A stretch of 64,000 nucleotides of DNA from Lachnospiraceae bacterium (GTDB taxonomy: Bacteria; Bacillota; Clostridia; Lachnospirales; Lachnospiraceae), in contig JAHZFJ010000011.1 in NCBI GenBank assembly GCA_019421365.1, positions 66,016-130,015 of the forward strand. Direction: 5' to 3'. A program made the position numbers and the translations under genes. Numbering within the stretch: the first letter of the stretch is position 1; each line of letters starts with the position of its first letter. The notes under the pieces were generated by a model. That model was not told the origin of the DNA. It did no database searches and saw nothing but the letters and a program-made list of their open reading frames with translations. Of the stretch, positions 35,536-42,716 are shown one piece after another.

Positions 35536-36678
35536 ATGTTTCAAGAAAATAATTTAGAAATTATAAAAATGTTTGTACAAACCCAAGTGGACACCTATCC
35601 GGACGGTGTCATATTTGCCATCATTAAGAATGATATCATTACTTGGCAAATCGCATCTCATTTTGTGCTAGATACATATGAAGTAGGGAAGAGCATAAGT
35701 AACAGTACCATAGACAAGGCGATTCAAACAAAACAAGCACAAACAGCTAAAGAATTTGATTCGGATAACGAGATGAAGATTTCTATTAATGCAATACCTA
35801 TTCTCGATGAAGAAGAAGTCTGTCGGAGTGTTTTTGTTACAGTAACTCCGGTTGTGCACCCTGTGCAGAAAGGGTTTCAATATTTTGCTCCAATCATACA
35901 AGAAATCTTTAAAGAAGGCTCTTTGATTACTATGACGAATCAGAAAGAAGTTCAACAGGTTCAGCGTAGTGAAAAGTATGATATCGAAGCGATAGTTCCG
36001 GGGTTTGATATTACAACCACATCCGTTGATGTTGATGCTATGACGACACGTAATTTTGTGCATTCTGATGATGATACGCTTTTGTATGGCCCGCCTATAC
36101 GTGTTCTTGTTGCACCATATTTTGATGAAGATACCAATGAAGTACTTGGAGTGGTAAATATACTTAGACCGAAACAAGCCGAATTGGATTTGAAAAATTT
36201 ATCTACTAATTTGGAAAGACAGCTTACGGAAGTTTCATTGACGATTCAGGAAATCGCTAATGCTTCAACTGACATTCATTCAAATGAACAGGAAGTTAAT
36301 AAGGAAATAGAAGATATAACAGATTTAGCTAATGAGATAGTAGAAATCAGCAACATGATTAAATCCATTGCAGATTCAACCAAAATGCTCGGTCTGAATG
36401 CATCTATTGAAGCAGCAAGGGCAGGTACCGTTGGAAGAGGCTTTGGCGTGGTTGCAGTTGAAATCAATAAGTTATCAGAGCAATCAAGAAATACAGTTCC
36501 AAAGATACAGAAGTTGACCGAAGATATTATTGTAAAAGTAAAAGAGTCTAAAAGAAAGAGCCATAATTCCCTTGCATCTAGTCAAGAACAAGTCGCGGCT
36601 ACAGAAGAAATTACAGCCACGATTGAAGATATCCAAGCGGCTTCCGTCGAATTGGTGGATATTGCAAATCGAATATAA
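35536..36678 (+). CDS. Soluble methyl-accepting chemotaxis-like protein
   Basis: A 380-residue protein without membrane helices. Residues 1-215 form an unrecognised sensor region; residues about 225-380 are a shortened chemoreceptor signalling coiled coil with the hairpin-tip-like block LNASIEAARAGTVGRGFGVVAVEI. Soluble, truncated receptors of this type (compare YfmS of Bacillus) can modulate flagellar signalling or work as intracellular sensors. It follows the flavin oxidoreductase by 71 bp and may be co-transcribed with it. Ribosome site: ggagga. Confidence 0.8.
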   Translation: MFQENNLEIIKMFVQTQVDTYPDGVIFAIIKNDIITWQIASHFVLDTYEVGKSISNSTIDKAIQTKQAQTAKEFDSDNEMKISINAIPILDEEEVCRSVFVTVTPVVHPVQKGFQYFAPIIQEIFKEGSLITMTNQKEVQQVQRSEKYDIEAIVPGFDITTTSVDVDAMTTRNFVHSDDDTLLYGPPIRVLVAPYFDEDTNEVLGVVNILRPKQAELDLKNLSTNLERQLTEVSLTIQEIANASTDIHSNEQEVNKEIEDITDLANEIVEISNMIKSIADSTKMLGLNASIEAARAGTVGRGFGVVAVEINKLSEQSRNTVPKIQKLTEDIIVKVKESKRKSHNSLASSQEQVAATEEITATIEDIQAASVELVDIANRI

Positions 36679-36802
36679 CTAAGAGAAAAGTTATCAGAAC
36701 GGCCAGAAACGATTGCTATTGTTGCTGGTCGTTTTTTGCATCCAATCCACAATGTTTAATTATATGTGCTAGAAAGTTATAATGCCTATAAAAATATTTG
36801 GT

Positions 36803-36821
36803 TGTAACTATTGACATTACA
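36803..36821 (+). promoter_or_regulatory. Rrf2-type operator 1 at the NmrA-like gene
   Basis: TGTAA-N9-TTACA at 36803-36821, differing from the 31105 site at one base. It overlaps the -35. Confidence 0.7.
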
Positions 36822-36839
36822 ACAAGAGGGTGATATATT
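36811..36839 (+). promoter_or_regulatory. Promoter of the NmrA-like gene
   Basis: Perfect TTGACA (36811-36816), 17 bp, TATATT (36834-36839). Confidence 0.75.
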
Positions 36840-36842
36840 AGC

Positions 36843-36861
36843 TGTAACAATAAAAGTTACA
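36843..36861 (+). promoter_or_regulatory. Rrf2-type operator 2 at the NmrA-like gene
   Basis: TGTAAC (36843-36848) and GTTACA (36856-36861): the same 19-bp architecture, just after the -10. Two sites bracket the promoter, a layout expected to give tight repression. Confidence 0.65.
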
Positions 36862-36886
36862 ACTAAAAGCATTGGAGGAAATGAAT

Positions 36887-37516
36887 ATGAAAATAGCAGT
36901 AGTATGTGCAAATGGTAAGGCAGGACAGTTAATCGTCAAAGAGGCAGCAGATAGAGGTCTTGAAGTGACGGCAATCGTTAGAGGTGAAAACAAAACAGTA
37001 GCGAACAATGTAATCAAAAAGGATCTATTTGATTTGACAACAGCTGATTTAGAACAGTTTGATGCAGTTGTGGATGCATTTGGAGCATGGACACCAGAAA
37101 CATTACCGCAACATAGCACTTCATTAAAACATCTTTGTGATATACTTTCTGGAAAGCAAACTCGTCTCCTTGTTGTAGGTGGAGCAGGAAGTCTCTATGT
37201 AAATCCTGAACATACAATTCAGGTTATGGAAGGTCCTGATTTCCCTGAAATGTTTAAGCCATTAGCAACTGCCCAAGGAAAGGCACTGAAAGAACTTCGT
37301 TTAAGAAATGATGTAAAATGGACATTTGTTAGTCCTGCTTGTGACTTCCAAGCAGATGGAGATAAGACAGGTGAATATATTCTTGCAGGAGAAGAGCTTA
37401 CCTTAAACAGCAAAGGTGAAAGTATTATCAGTTATGCAGATTATGCAGTAGCAATGTTGGATGAGATTACAAAGGGTAATCACATTGGAGATAGAATTAG
37501 TGTCGTAAGAAAGTAA
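36887..37516 (+). CDS. NAD(P)H-binding NmrA/YwnB-like protein
   Basis: A 209-residue Rossmann protein of the NAD(P)-binding_10 family (YwnB-like, often annotated as NADH-flavin reductase). It begins MKIAVVCANGKAGQLIVKEA, a variant of the GxxGxxG loop, and has LLVVGGAGSLYVNP and WTFVSPACDF. A ggagg site is nine bases before ATG 36887. Two copies of the Rrf2 operator control its promoter. A terminator follows, so genes beyond it may rely on read-through or another promoter. Confidence 0.88.
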   Translation: MKIAVVCANGKAGQLIVKEAADRGLEVTAIVRGENKTVANNVIKKDLFDLTTADLEQFDAVVDAFGAWTPETLPQHSTSLKHLCDILSGKQTRLLVVGGAGSLYVNPEHTIQVMEGPDFPEMFKPLATAQGKALKELRLRNDVKWTFVSPACDFQADGDKTGEYILAGEELTLNSKGESIISYADYAVAMLDEITKGNHIGDRISVVRK

Positions 37517-37565
37517 TAACAGATACTTTATATTTTACAACGTCATGGTAAGGTGAAAAACATTG

Positions 37566-37600
37566 GCAGTTCAAAGACTACATTCTTTGAGCTGCTTTTT
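37566..37600 (+). terminator. Terminator after the NmrA-like gene
   Basis: gcagttcaaaga (37566-37577) pairs with tctttgagctgc (37584-37595) with one G-U pair, followed by TTTTT. Confidence 0.85.
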
Positions 37601-37685
37601 GAAGATAACCATTCATTAGGAAATTGCTTTTACAAAGAGTTTCGCAATTATCTACATACATCTATAACGAAAAGGAGTTGCGGTA

Positions 37686-38318
37686 ATGAACACGAAGGGC
37701 TACTTAAATATATTAAGAAACGAGATACATTCAACGGTTTTTGCAACAGTAGACAGCCAAGGACTTCCGGTTGCGAGAGTGATTGATATTATGCTTGTTG
37801 ATGATGACAGTTTATATTTTATTACAGCCAAGGGAAAAGAGTTTTATAAACAACTTATGGATAAAAAGTTTGTTGCTATTAGTGGAATGACCGGTGGGGA
37901 AGGTTCCTTAGATAAAAAAGCAATCTCTATCAGGGGAAAAGTGGAAAACATTGGAACGGAGAAGCTTAGTGAAGTATTTAGGGAAAATCCTTATATGGCA
38001 GAAATATATCCAGATGAGAGCAGCAGGATGGCGTTAGTAGTATTCCGAGTATATGAAGGGCAAGGTGAATTTTTCGACCTGTCCACAAAGCCAATTACTA
38101 GAGATACCTTTTATCTGGGAAGTCAAAGAAAAGAACATAAACAAGAGGGCATATATGTTATTACAGACAGATGTAATGGTTGTGGAACTTGTTATTCCAA
38201 ATGTCCACAAAGATGTATTGATTTATCGGTTAAACCAGTTGTTATTAATCAGGCAAATTGCTTACATTGTGGTAATTGTATGGAAGTATGCCCATTTGAC
38301 GCAGTTGAAAAAAAGTAA
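37686..38318 (+). CDS. FMN split-barrel protein fused to a 2x[4Fe-4S] ferredoxin domain
   Basis: A 210-residue two-domain protein. Residues 1-135 resemble the pyridoxamine-phosphate-oxidase-like FMN split barrel (STVFATVDSQGLPVARVIDI; LYFITAKGKEFYKQL). Residues 155-210 carry two cluster motifs, CNGCGTCYSKCP and CLHCGNCMEVCP. It is probably a small flavin/Fe-S electron carrier or reductase of unknown partner. A strong site (aaaaggag) precedes the ATG. The sirtuin gene follows 102 bp later, and these genes may form one redox-responsive cluster. Confidence 0.88.
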   Translation: MNTKGYLNILRNEIHSTVFATVDSQGLPVARVIDIMLVDDDSLYFITAKGKEFYKQLMDKKFVAISGMTGGEGSLDKKAISIRGKVENIGTEKLSEVFRENPYMAEIYPDESSRMALVVFRVYEGQGEFFDLSTKPITRDTFYLGSQRKEHKQEGIYVITDRCNGCGTCYSKCPQRCIDLSVKPVVINQANCLHCGNCMEVCPFDAVEKK

Positions 38319-38420
38319 GATGGGTTATTTAGATAATAGGCAATTGAAGGCATATTAAACAAAGATACGCTGCAGGCAGAAGAGTTTAGTAATTGCCTAA
38401 TTCAGAAAGGATTAAAAAAG

Positions 38421-39338
38421 ATGGACTTAACACAACTTTTAAGTGGTATGCCTGCAAGGGATTATGTATTCCAGCAGATGTCTTATGAGGAACAGATTAA
38501 GCAGGCAGCAGATATGGTAAAAGAAGCAGATGCAGTGTTGATTGGAGCAGGAGCAGGGCTTTCTACGGCTTCAGGGCTTAATTATGGCGGAAAACGCTTC
38601 AACGATAACTTCGGTGAATTTATTGATAAATATGGTTCCGTGTATATGAAAGATATGTACAGTGCAGGTTTCTATCCGTTTCCTACTGAGGAAGCAAAAT
38701 GGGGATACTGGTCAAAGCATTCTTACATTAACCGCATTGAACCAGAAGGACTACCCCTATATAAACAAGTACATGAGATGATTAAGGGAAAGGAGCATTT
38801 TGTATTAACAACAAATGTGGATCATCAGTTCTTCAAATCGGGCTTTGCGGACGAAGATATTTTTGCAACACAGGGAGACTACGGTTTAATACAATGTGAG
38901 AAGGGCTGTCATAATAAGACGTATAATGCGATCAACATGTTTAAGCAAATGAATCAGGCAAGAAAAGACTGTCTGGTACCATCATATATGGTTCCAAAAT
39001 GCCCTGTATGTGGCGGGACAATGGCGATGAATCTTAGATGCGACCAGCATTTTGTAGAAGATGAACAATGGCATGAGGCAGCTAAACGGTATGGAGCATT
39101 TTTAGAAAATAGCACAGGTAAAAAAGTTGTGCTATTAGAACTTGGGGTCGGCTTTAACACACCAACGATTATTCGATTCCCATTTGAGAAGATGATGCAG
39201 AAATACAAGGAGTGGACGCTCATTCGTTTGAACCTAGATGAAGCGGTGGTACCGGAGGGCTTAGGAAATCGGTGCATTGGAATCAATGAAGATATGGTAA
39301 AGAGCGTATCGGATATTGCATCTAAGTTAGGATTATAA
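38421..39338 (+). CDS. Class M sirtuin (SirTM), probable protein ADP-ribosyltransferase
   Basis: Sirtuin-fold protein of 305 residues. NAD-binding GAGAGLSTASG is at 42-52 and TTNVDHQF at 130-137. Where deacetylase sirtuins have the catalytic His, this protein reads FATQGDYG, with Gln151. Zn ligands are Cys159, Cys163, Cys194 and Cys197 (CPVCGG). Loss of the His and the neighbouring macrodomain gene are hallmarks of SirTM, known in Staphylococcus and Streptococcus to mono-ADP-ribosylate a lipoylated GcvH-like protein under redox stress. No GcvH-L or LplA2 gene is in this window, so the target here is unknown. Confidence 0.88.
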   Translation: MDLTQLLSGMPARDYVFQQMSYEEQIKQAADMVKEADAVLIGAGAGLSTASGLNYGGKRFNDNFGEFIDKYGSVYMKDMYSAGFYPFPTEEAKWGYWSKHSYINRIEPEGLPLYKQVHEMIKGKEHFVLTTNVDHQFFKSGFADEDIFATQGDYGLIQCEKGCHNKTYNAINMFKQMNQARKDCLVPSYMVPKCPVCGGTMAMNLRCDQHFVEDEQWHEAAKRYGAFLENSTGKKVVLLELGVGFNTPTIIRFPFEKMMQKYKEWTLIRLNLDEAVVPEGLGNRCIGINEDMVKSVSDIASKLGL

Positions 39339-39358
39339 GAGAAGAAGAGGAGGAAACC

Positions 39359-40192
39359 ATGCAGGAATTGAATAATCAGTCAGATAGATTAGAGTATCTG
39401 TTAGAGAAATTAAAGAAGGATTCTGGACAGTATCGCAATTTAGTAGTAAAGGATAATTATGAAGAAAAGCGTATGGTTCTTCGTTCCCTTATGAATATAC
39501 GTATGCCAGAAAACATTGAGGAAGACGTATTGATGGTACAGGATGAATTCTTACAGGAAGAAGCAAAAGAAAAGGGAATTGTAAGATTATCGAATATTCC
39601 AACGGTAAAGGAACAGTATAAAAGTACACATGAGCATGCAGATAAAATATCTATCTGGCAAGGGGATATTACTAGACTTGCAGTGGGGGCGATTGTAAAT
39701 GCTGCAAACGCTCAGATGCTTGGCTGTTTTGTTCCATGTCACAGATGCATTGATAATGCGATACACAGTGCAGCTGGTATGCAACTAAGAGAAGAATGTA
39801 ATCATCTAATGAATCAAAAACGTATCCGGTATGGACAAAGATATGAAGAACCGACTGGAAAGGCGGAAATTACAAAAGCATATAATCTTCCGGCTGAATA
39901 TGTCATTCATACAGTTGGACCAATTGTCGGTTGGAGGTTAAATGATTCCTTACGTCAAGATTTAAGAAACTGTTATCAGAGCGTACTAGCCTGTGCTGTT
40001 GAACATAATATAAGGAGTATTGCTTTTTGTTGTATATCTACAGGAGAATTTCATTTCCCAAATGATGAAGCTGCAAAGATAGCGGTAGAAACGGTATCAG
40101 AATTCATACGTGAGCATGAAGATGCATTTGACAGAATAGTCTTTAATGTGTTTAAAGAGTTGGATAAAGAGTTATATGTTTCAATGCTGTAA
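39359..40192 (+). CDS. Zn-type macrodomain protein, probable ADP-ribosyl hydrolase partner of SirTM
   Basis: A 277-residue protein with an N-terminal helical extension (about 1-95) and a macrodomain (about 97-275): IWQGDITRLAVGAIVNAANA binds ADP-ribose, with Asn114 and Asn117. The segment LGCFVPCHRCIDNAIHSAAG supplies Cys/His residues (Cys123, Cys127, His128, Cys130) of the kind that bind zinc in SirTM-linked macrodomains. It follows the sirtuin by 20 bp with a gaggagg site, so the pair is an operon. The expected role is reversal of the sirtuin modification. Confidence 0.9.
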   Translation: MQELNNQSDRLEYLLEKLKKDSGQYRNLVVKDNYEEKRMVLRSLMNIRMPENIEEDVLMVQDEFLQEEAKEKGIVRLSNIPTVKEQYKSTHEHADKISIWQGDITRLAVGAIVNAANAQMLGCFVPCHRCIDNAIHSAAGMQLREECNHLMNQKRIRYGQRYEEPTGKAEITKAYNLPAEYVIHTVGPIVGWRLNDSLRQDLRNCYQSVLACAVEHNIRSIAFCCISTGEFHFPNDEAAKIAVETVSEFIREHEDAFDRIVFNVFKELDKELYVSML

Positions 40193-40251
40193 AAAATAAC
40201 TGTCCTTTTTTCTTAATAGGTATTTTTTCTATAATAAACAATGAATCGTGC

Positions 40252-40298
40252 AAACCAGGCTATGTACAACGTACTATACGTTCATAAGCCTGGTTTTT
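40252..40298 (+). terminator. Terminator of the sirtuin-macrodomain operon
   Basis: aaaccaggct (40252-40261) pairs with agcctggttt (40287-40296), followed by TT; inner atg/cat extends the stem. Confidence 0.88.
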
Positions 40299-40323
40299 GA
40301 TGTGTTAAAAAGACAAAATATTA

Positions 40324-40352
40324 TTGACAAACATAATCTAATTGTATACAAT
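40324..40352 (+). promoter_or_regulatory. Promoter of gpx-ohrR
   Basis: Perfect TTGACA (40324-40329), 17 bp, TACAAT (40347-40352). Confidence 0.8.
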
Positions 40353-40361
40353 TAAATTATG
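40339..40361 (+). promoter_or_regulatory. OhrR-type operator
   Basis: A perfect 16-bp palindrome TAATTGTATACAATTA (40339-40354) overlaps TACAATTAAATTATG (40347-40361), close to the OhrR consensus TACAATT-N-AATTGTA. It covers the -10, and the gene for an OhrR-like protein is second in this operon. Confidence 0.7.
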
Positions 40362-40409
40362 ATAAATCGAATAGAGGAATAATTTTTTTAGGAGGAAAGG
40401 TAGGTTTAT

Positions 40410-40976
40410 ATGAATATATATGATTTTAAGGTAATAGCTAAGGATGGAACAGAAGTTTCTTTAGAAAAGTATAAAGGAAATGTATTGTTAATCATTAATA
40501 CGGCAACAGAATGTGGATTTACTCCGCAATATGATGAGTTACAAGATATGTATGAGAAATATGCTCATGAGGGATTTGTAATATTAGACTTCCCATGTAA
40601 CCAGTTTGGAAATCAAGCTCCCGGTACCGATGAGGAAATTATTACTTTCTGTGATGCTAGGTTTGGAATCAAGTTTCCGCAGTTTTCTAAGATAGATGTT
40701 AAGGGAGACCATGCGATACCGCTCTATCAATATCTTGTGAAAGAACAAGGCTTCAAAGGCTTCAATCATGATACTAAGCAGGCGGTAGCTTTCGAAGAGT
40801 TTATAAAACAGTCTAATCCTAATTATATGAATGAGCCTGATATTAAATGGAACTTTACAAAATTCCTAGTTGATGGTGAAGGTAACGTAGTTGAGCGATT
40901 TGAACCGACGGATTATATGGAAGATGTTGAATATAAAGTTAGAGAGTTGTTAGAAAAGAGTTTTTTGAATGAGTAA
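40410..40976 (+). CDS. Glutathione peroxidase-family thiol peroxidase (copy 1)
   Basis: GPx/BsaA-type peroxidase of 188 residues. The peroxidatic Cys35 lies in TATECGFTPQY, the tetrad Gln in FPCNQFGNQAPGT and the Trp/Asn in IKWNFTKFLV. Bacterial Cys-type members usually take electrons from thioredoxin rather than glutathione. It overlaps the ohrR-like gene by 8 bases and is preceded by the OhrR box, so peroxide-inducible expression is expected. A paralogue lies at 41602. Confidence 0.93.
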   Translation: MNIYDFKVIAKDGTEVSLEKYKGNVLLIINTATECGFTPQYDELQDMYEKYAHEGFVILDFPCNQFGNQAPGTDEEIITFCDARFGIKFPQFSKIDVKGDHAIPLYQYLVKEQGFKGFNHDTKQAVAFEEFIKQSNPNYMNEPDIKWNFTKFLVDGEGNVVERFEPTDYMEDVEYKVRELLEKSFLNE

Positions 40977-41400
40977 TAAGTATGATATTCTAAAACTTGA
41001 AAATCAATTATGTTTTCCGCTATATGCGGCCTCGAAAGAAGTGGTAAGACGATATAAACCGTTTCTTGATGAAATAGATTTAACTTATACGCAGTATATT
41101 GTAATGTTAGCGATGTGGGAGAAGAATAAAATTACAGTCAAAGAACTAGGAGAAAGCCTATATCTTGATTCTGGTACTTTAACACCTGTACTTAAGAAAT
41201 TAGAAGTGAAAGGATATGTGTCTCGTTCTAGGTCTAAGGAAGATGAAAGAAATCTAGATGTTTCGTTAACAAGTCAAGGAAGACAGTTAAGAGAAGAAGC
41301 AGTGGATATCCCTAGCAAGGTACGAAAATGTATCGATTTGAATTCAGAAGAAGCATTGAAGTTATATGAGTTATTATATAAAGTGTTAAAGAGTAAATAA
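40969..41400 (+). CDS. ohrR: OhrR-like MarR-family organic peroxide sensor
   Basis: A 143-residue MarR-family repressor. The sensing cysteine is Cys15 in LENQLCFPLYAASKEV, exactly as in Bacillus OhrR. The winged helix is KITVKELGESLYLDSGTLTP, followed by the wing RSRSKEDERNLDVSLT. Organic hydroperoxide oxidation of this Cys releases the protein from DNA. The gene overlaps the end of gpx copy 1, and an OhrR box lies at the operon promoter, implying autoregulation. No Ohr peroxidase gene is adjacent; GPx takes its place. Confidence 0.92.
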   Translation: MSNKYDILKLENQLCFPLYAASKEVVRRYKPFLDEIDLTYTQYIVMLAMWEKNKITVKELGESLYLDSGTLTPVLKKLEVKGYVSRSRSKEDERNLDVSLTSQGRQLREEAVDIPSKVRKCIDLNSEEALKLYELLYKVLKSK

Positions 41401-41601
41401 CTTTCGTAAAGCAATAGGGTTTCTTCATACATGAAAAAGTATTATGCATCAGGCTATACATATGGGTATGTGCCATTAATCAAAAGATTTATGGCAATAA
41501 ATGAAAAGCAAAATATCGCATATAAAATGAGGTTATGTATAATATATAAAATGTGCATCGGCTCGTTTTAAAATAATACATTAAAGAAAGGAAGAAATAT
41601 T

Positions 41602-42147
41602 ATGACTATTTATGATTTTAAAGTTAAGAAAAAAGATGGAACTGAGATTTCTCTTAAAGACTATGAGGGAAAGGTGTTATTGATTGTTAACACTGCAACA
41701 AAATGCGGATTTACTCCTCAGTATGAGGAATTACAAAAGTTATATGATGAATATGCAGACAAAGGATTTGAAATTCTTGATTTCCCATGCAATCAATTCG
41801 GAAATCAAGCCCCTGGTACAGATGAAGAAATCAAAGAATTTTGTACTTTAAATTATGGTGTTAAATATTCGCAGTTCTCAAAAATAGAAGTAAACGGTGA
41901 AAATGCTACTCCATTATACAAACATCTTATATCACAAAAAGGATTCGCTGGATTCGATCCAGCTCATAAGTTAACACCAGTATTAGAAAAACTATTGGGA
42001 GAAGCGAATCCTAATTTCAAGAACGAGCCAGATATCAAATGGAATTTCACAAAGTTTTTGGTAGACCGCGGAGGAAATGTAGTAGAACGATTCGAACCAA
42101 CAGAAGACATGAAAAATGTAGAGTCGAAAATAAAAGAATTACTATAA
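41602..42147 (+). CDS. Glutathione peroxidase-family thiol peroxidase (copy 2)
   Basis: A 181-residue paralogue of the protein at 40410 with the same motifs (TATKCGFTPQY with catalytic Cys, FPCNQFGNQAPGTDEE, IKWNFTKFLVDRGG). It is separated from ohrR by 201 bp that include tataat near 41540 but no evident OhrR palindrome, so it may be expressed independently. Tandem duplication flanking the regulator is likely. Ribosome site: aaaggaag. Confidence 0.92.
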   Translation: MTIYDFKVKKKDGTEISLKDYEGKVLLIVNTATKCGFTPQYEELQKLYDEYADKGFEILDFPCNQFGNQAPGTDEEIKEFCTLNYGVKYSQFSKIEVNGENATPLYKHLISQKGFAGFDPAHKLTPVLEKLLGEANPNFKNEPDIKWNFTKFLVDRGGNVVERFEPTEDMKNVESKIKELL

Positions 42148-42175
42148 TGTCCATAAGTGAATAAGCAGATAAATG

Positions 42176-42219
42176 AGGTTCCTTTTTGCTAGATAATATC
42201 TTACAAAAAGGAACCTTTT
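42176..42219 (+). terminator. Terminator after gpx copy 2
   Basis: aggttcctttttg (42176-42188) pairs with caaaaaggaacct (42204-42216), then TTT. Confidence 0.9.
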
Positions 42220-42300
42220 TACTATAATAACTATATTTTTGTTTACGGTTTGGGTCTAAAGTATTATTATAATACTATATAATAATGTTTCGCAATTGCA

Positions 42301-42689
42301 TATATACGATTCGAGAGTCAAAAATGAATGCTTGTGTATTAATAAAGTAGTAAAAGCAAAACTCTTAAAATGTAGATATACTTCTTGCCTACGCCCTATG
42401 GCTAAAAAACGATAGTGTAGCACTTATAGTACTTCTTGGTGTGTACTTGGAAATCAAGGAAGGCGAGGCAAGGATGCCGAGCCAGCCTGAGTTGAGGCAG
42501 GATGCCGAATCGAAGGTGGTTCCGCATCAATTGATGAATGTGGCGTACACACTTAGAAGTACTTAAGTGCGTAACGTGTTTTTGTGTCATAGAGTGTAAG
42601 GTAAGAAGTTATGAGAAGTATGGTAGGAGTTTTGCTATAACAAAATTTACAAACACAAGTGTTGCATTTGGACTCACGAATCCTATATA
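42301..42689. repeat. PalA2, giant imperfect palindrome with GC-rich apex (about 389 bp)
   Basis: The left end tatatacgattcgagagtc and right end ggactcacgaatcctatata are inverted copies, with pairing through about 130 bases per arm (gcaaaactc near 42356 with its partner near 42630; gtgtgtac near 42440 with gtacacac near 42545). It matches PalA1 in reverse orientation, e.g. ctaaaaaacgatag at 42403 and the complement of the 6020 region. The apex (about 42450-42540) holds a GC-rich insert with two ggatgccga repeats that PalA1 lacks. Confidence 0.85.
42662..42689 (+). promoter_or_regulatory. Possible yesN promoter within the PalA2 right end
   Basis: TTGCAT (42662-42667), 16 bp, TATATA (42684-42689), 27 bp before the response-regulator start. 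If used, the repeat supplies the promoter of the sensing operon. Confidence 0.45.
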
Positions 42690-42716
42690 CAATTATGTAG
42701 ACCAAAGGAGAATGGT

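Noticed and set aside
37553..37786. ORF of 77 codons after the NmrA-like gene
   Set aside because: It starts without a ribosome site, runs through a clear terminator and overlaps the FMN/Fe-S gene in another frame; composition fits a shadow ORF.
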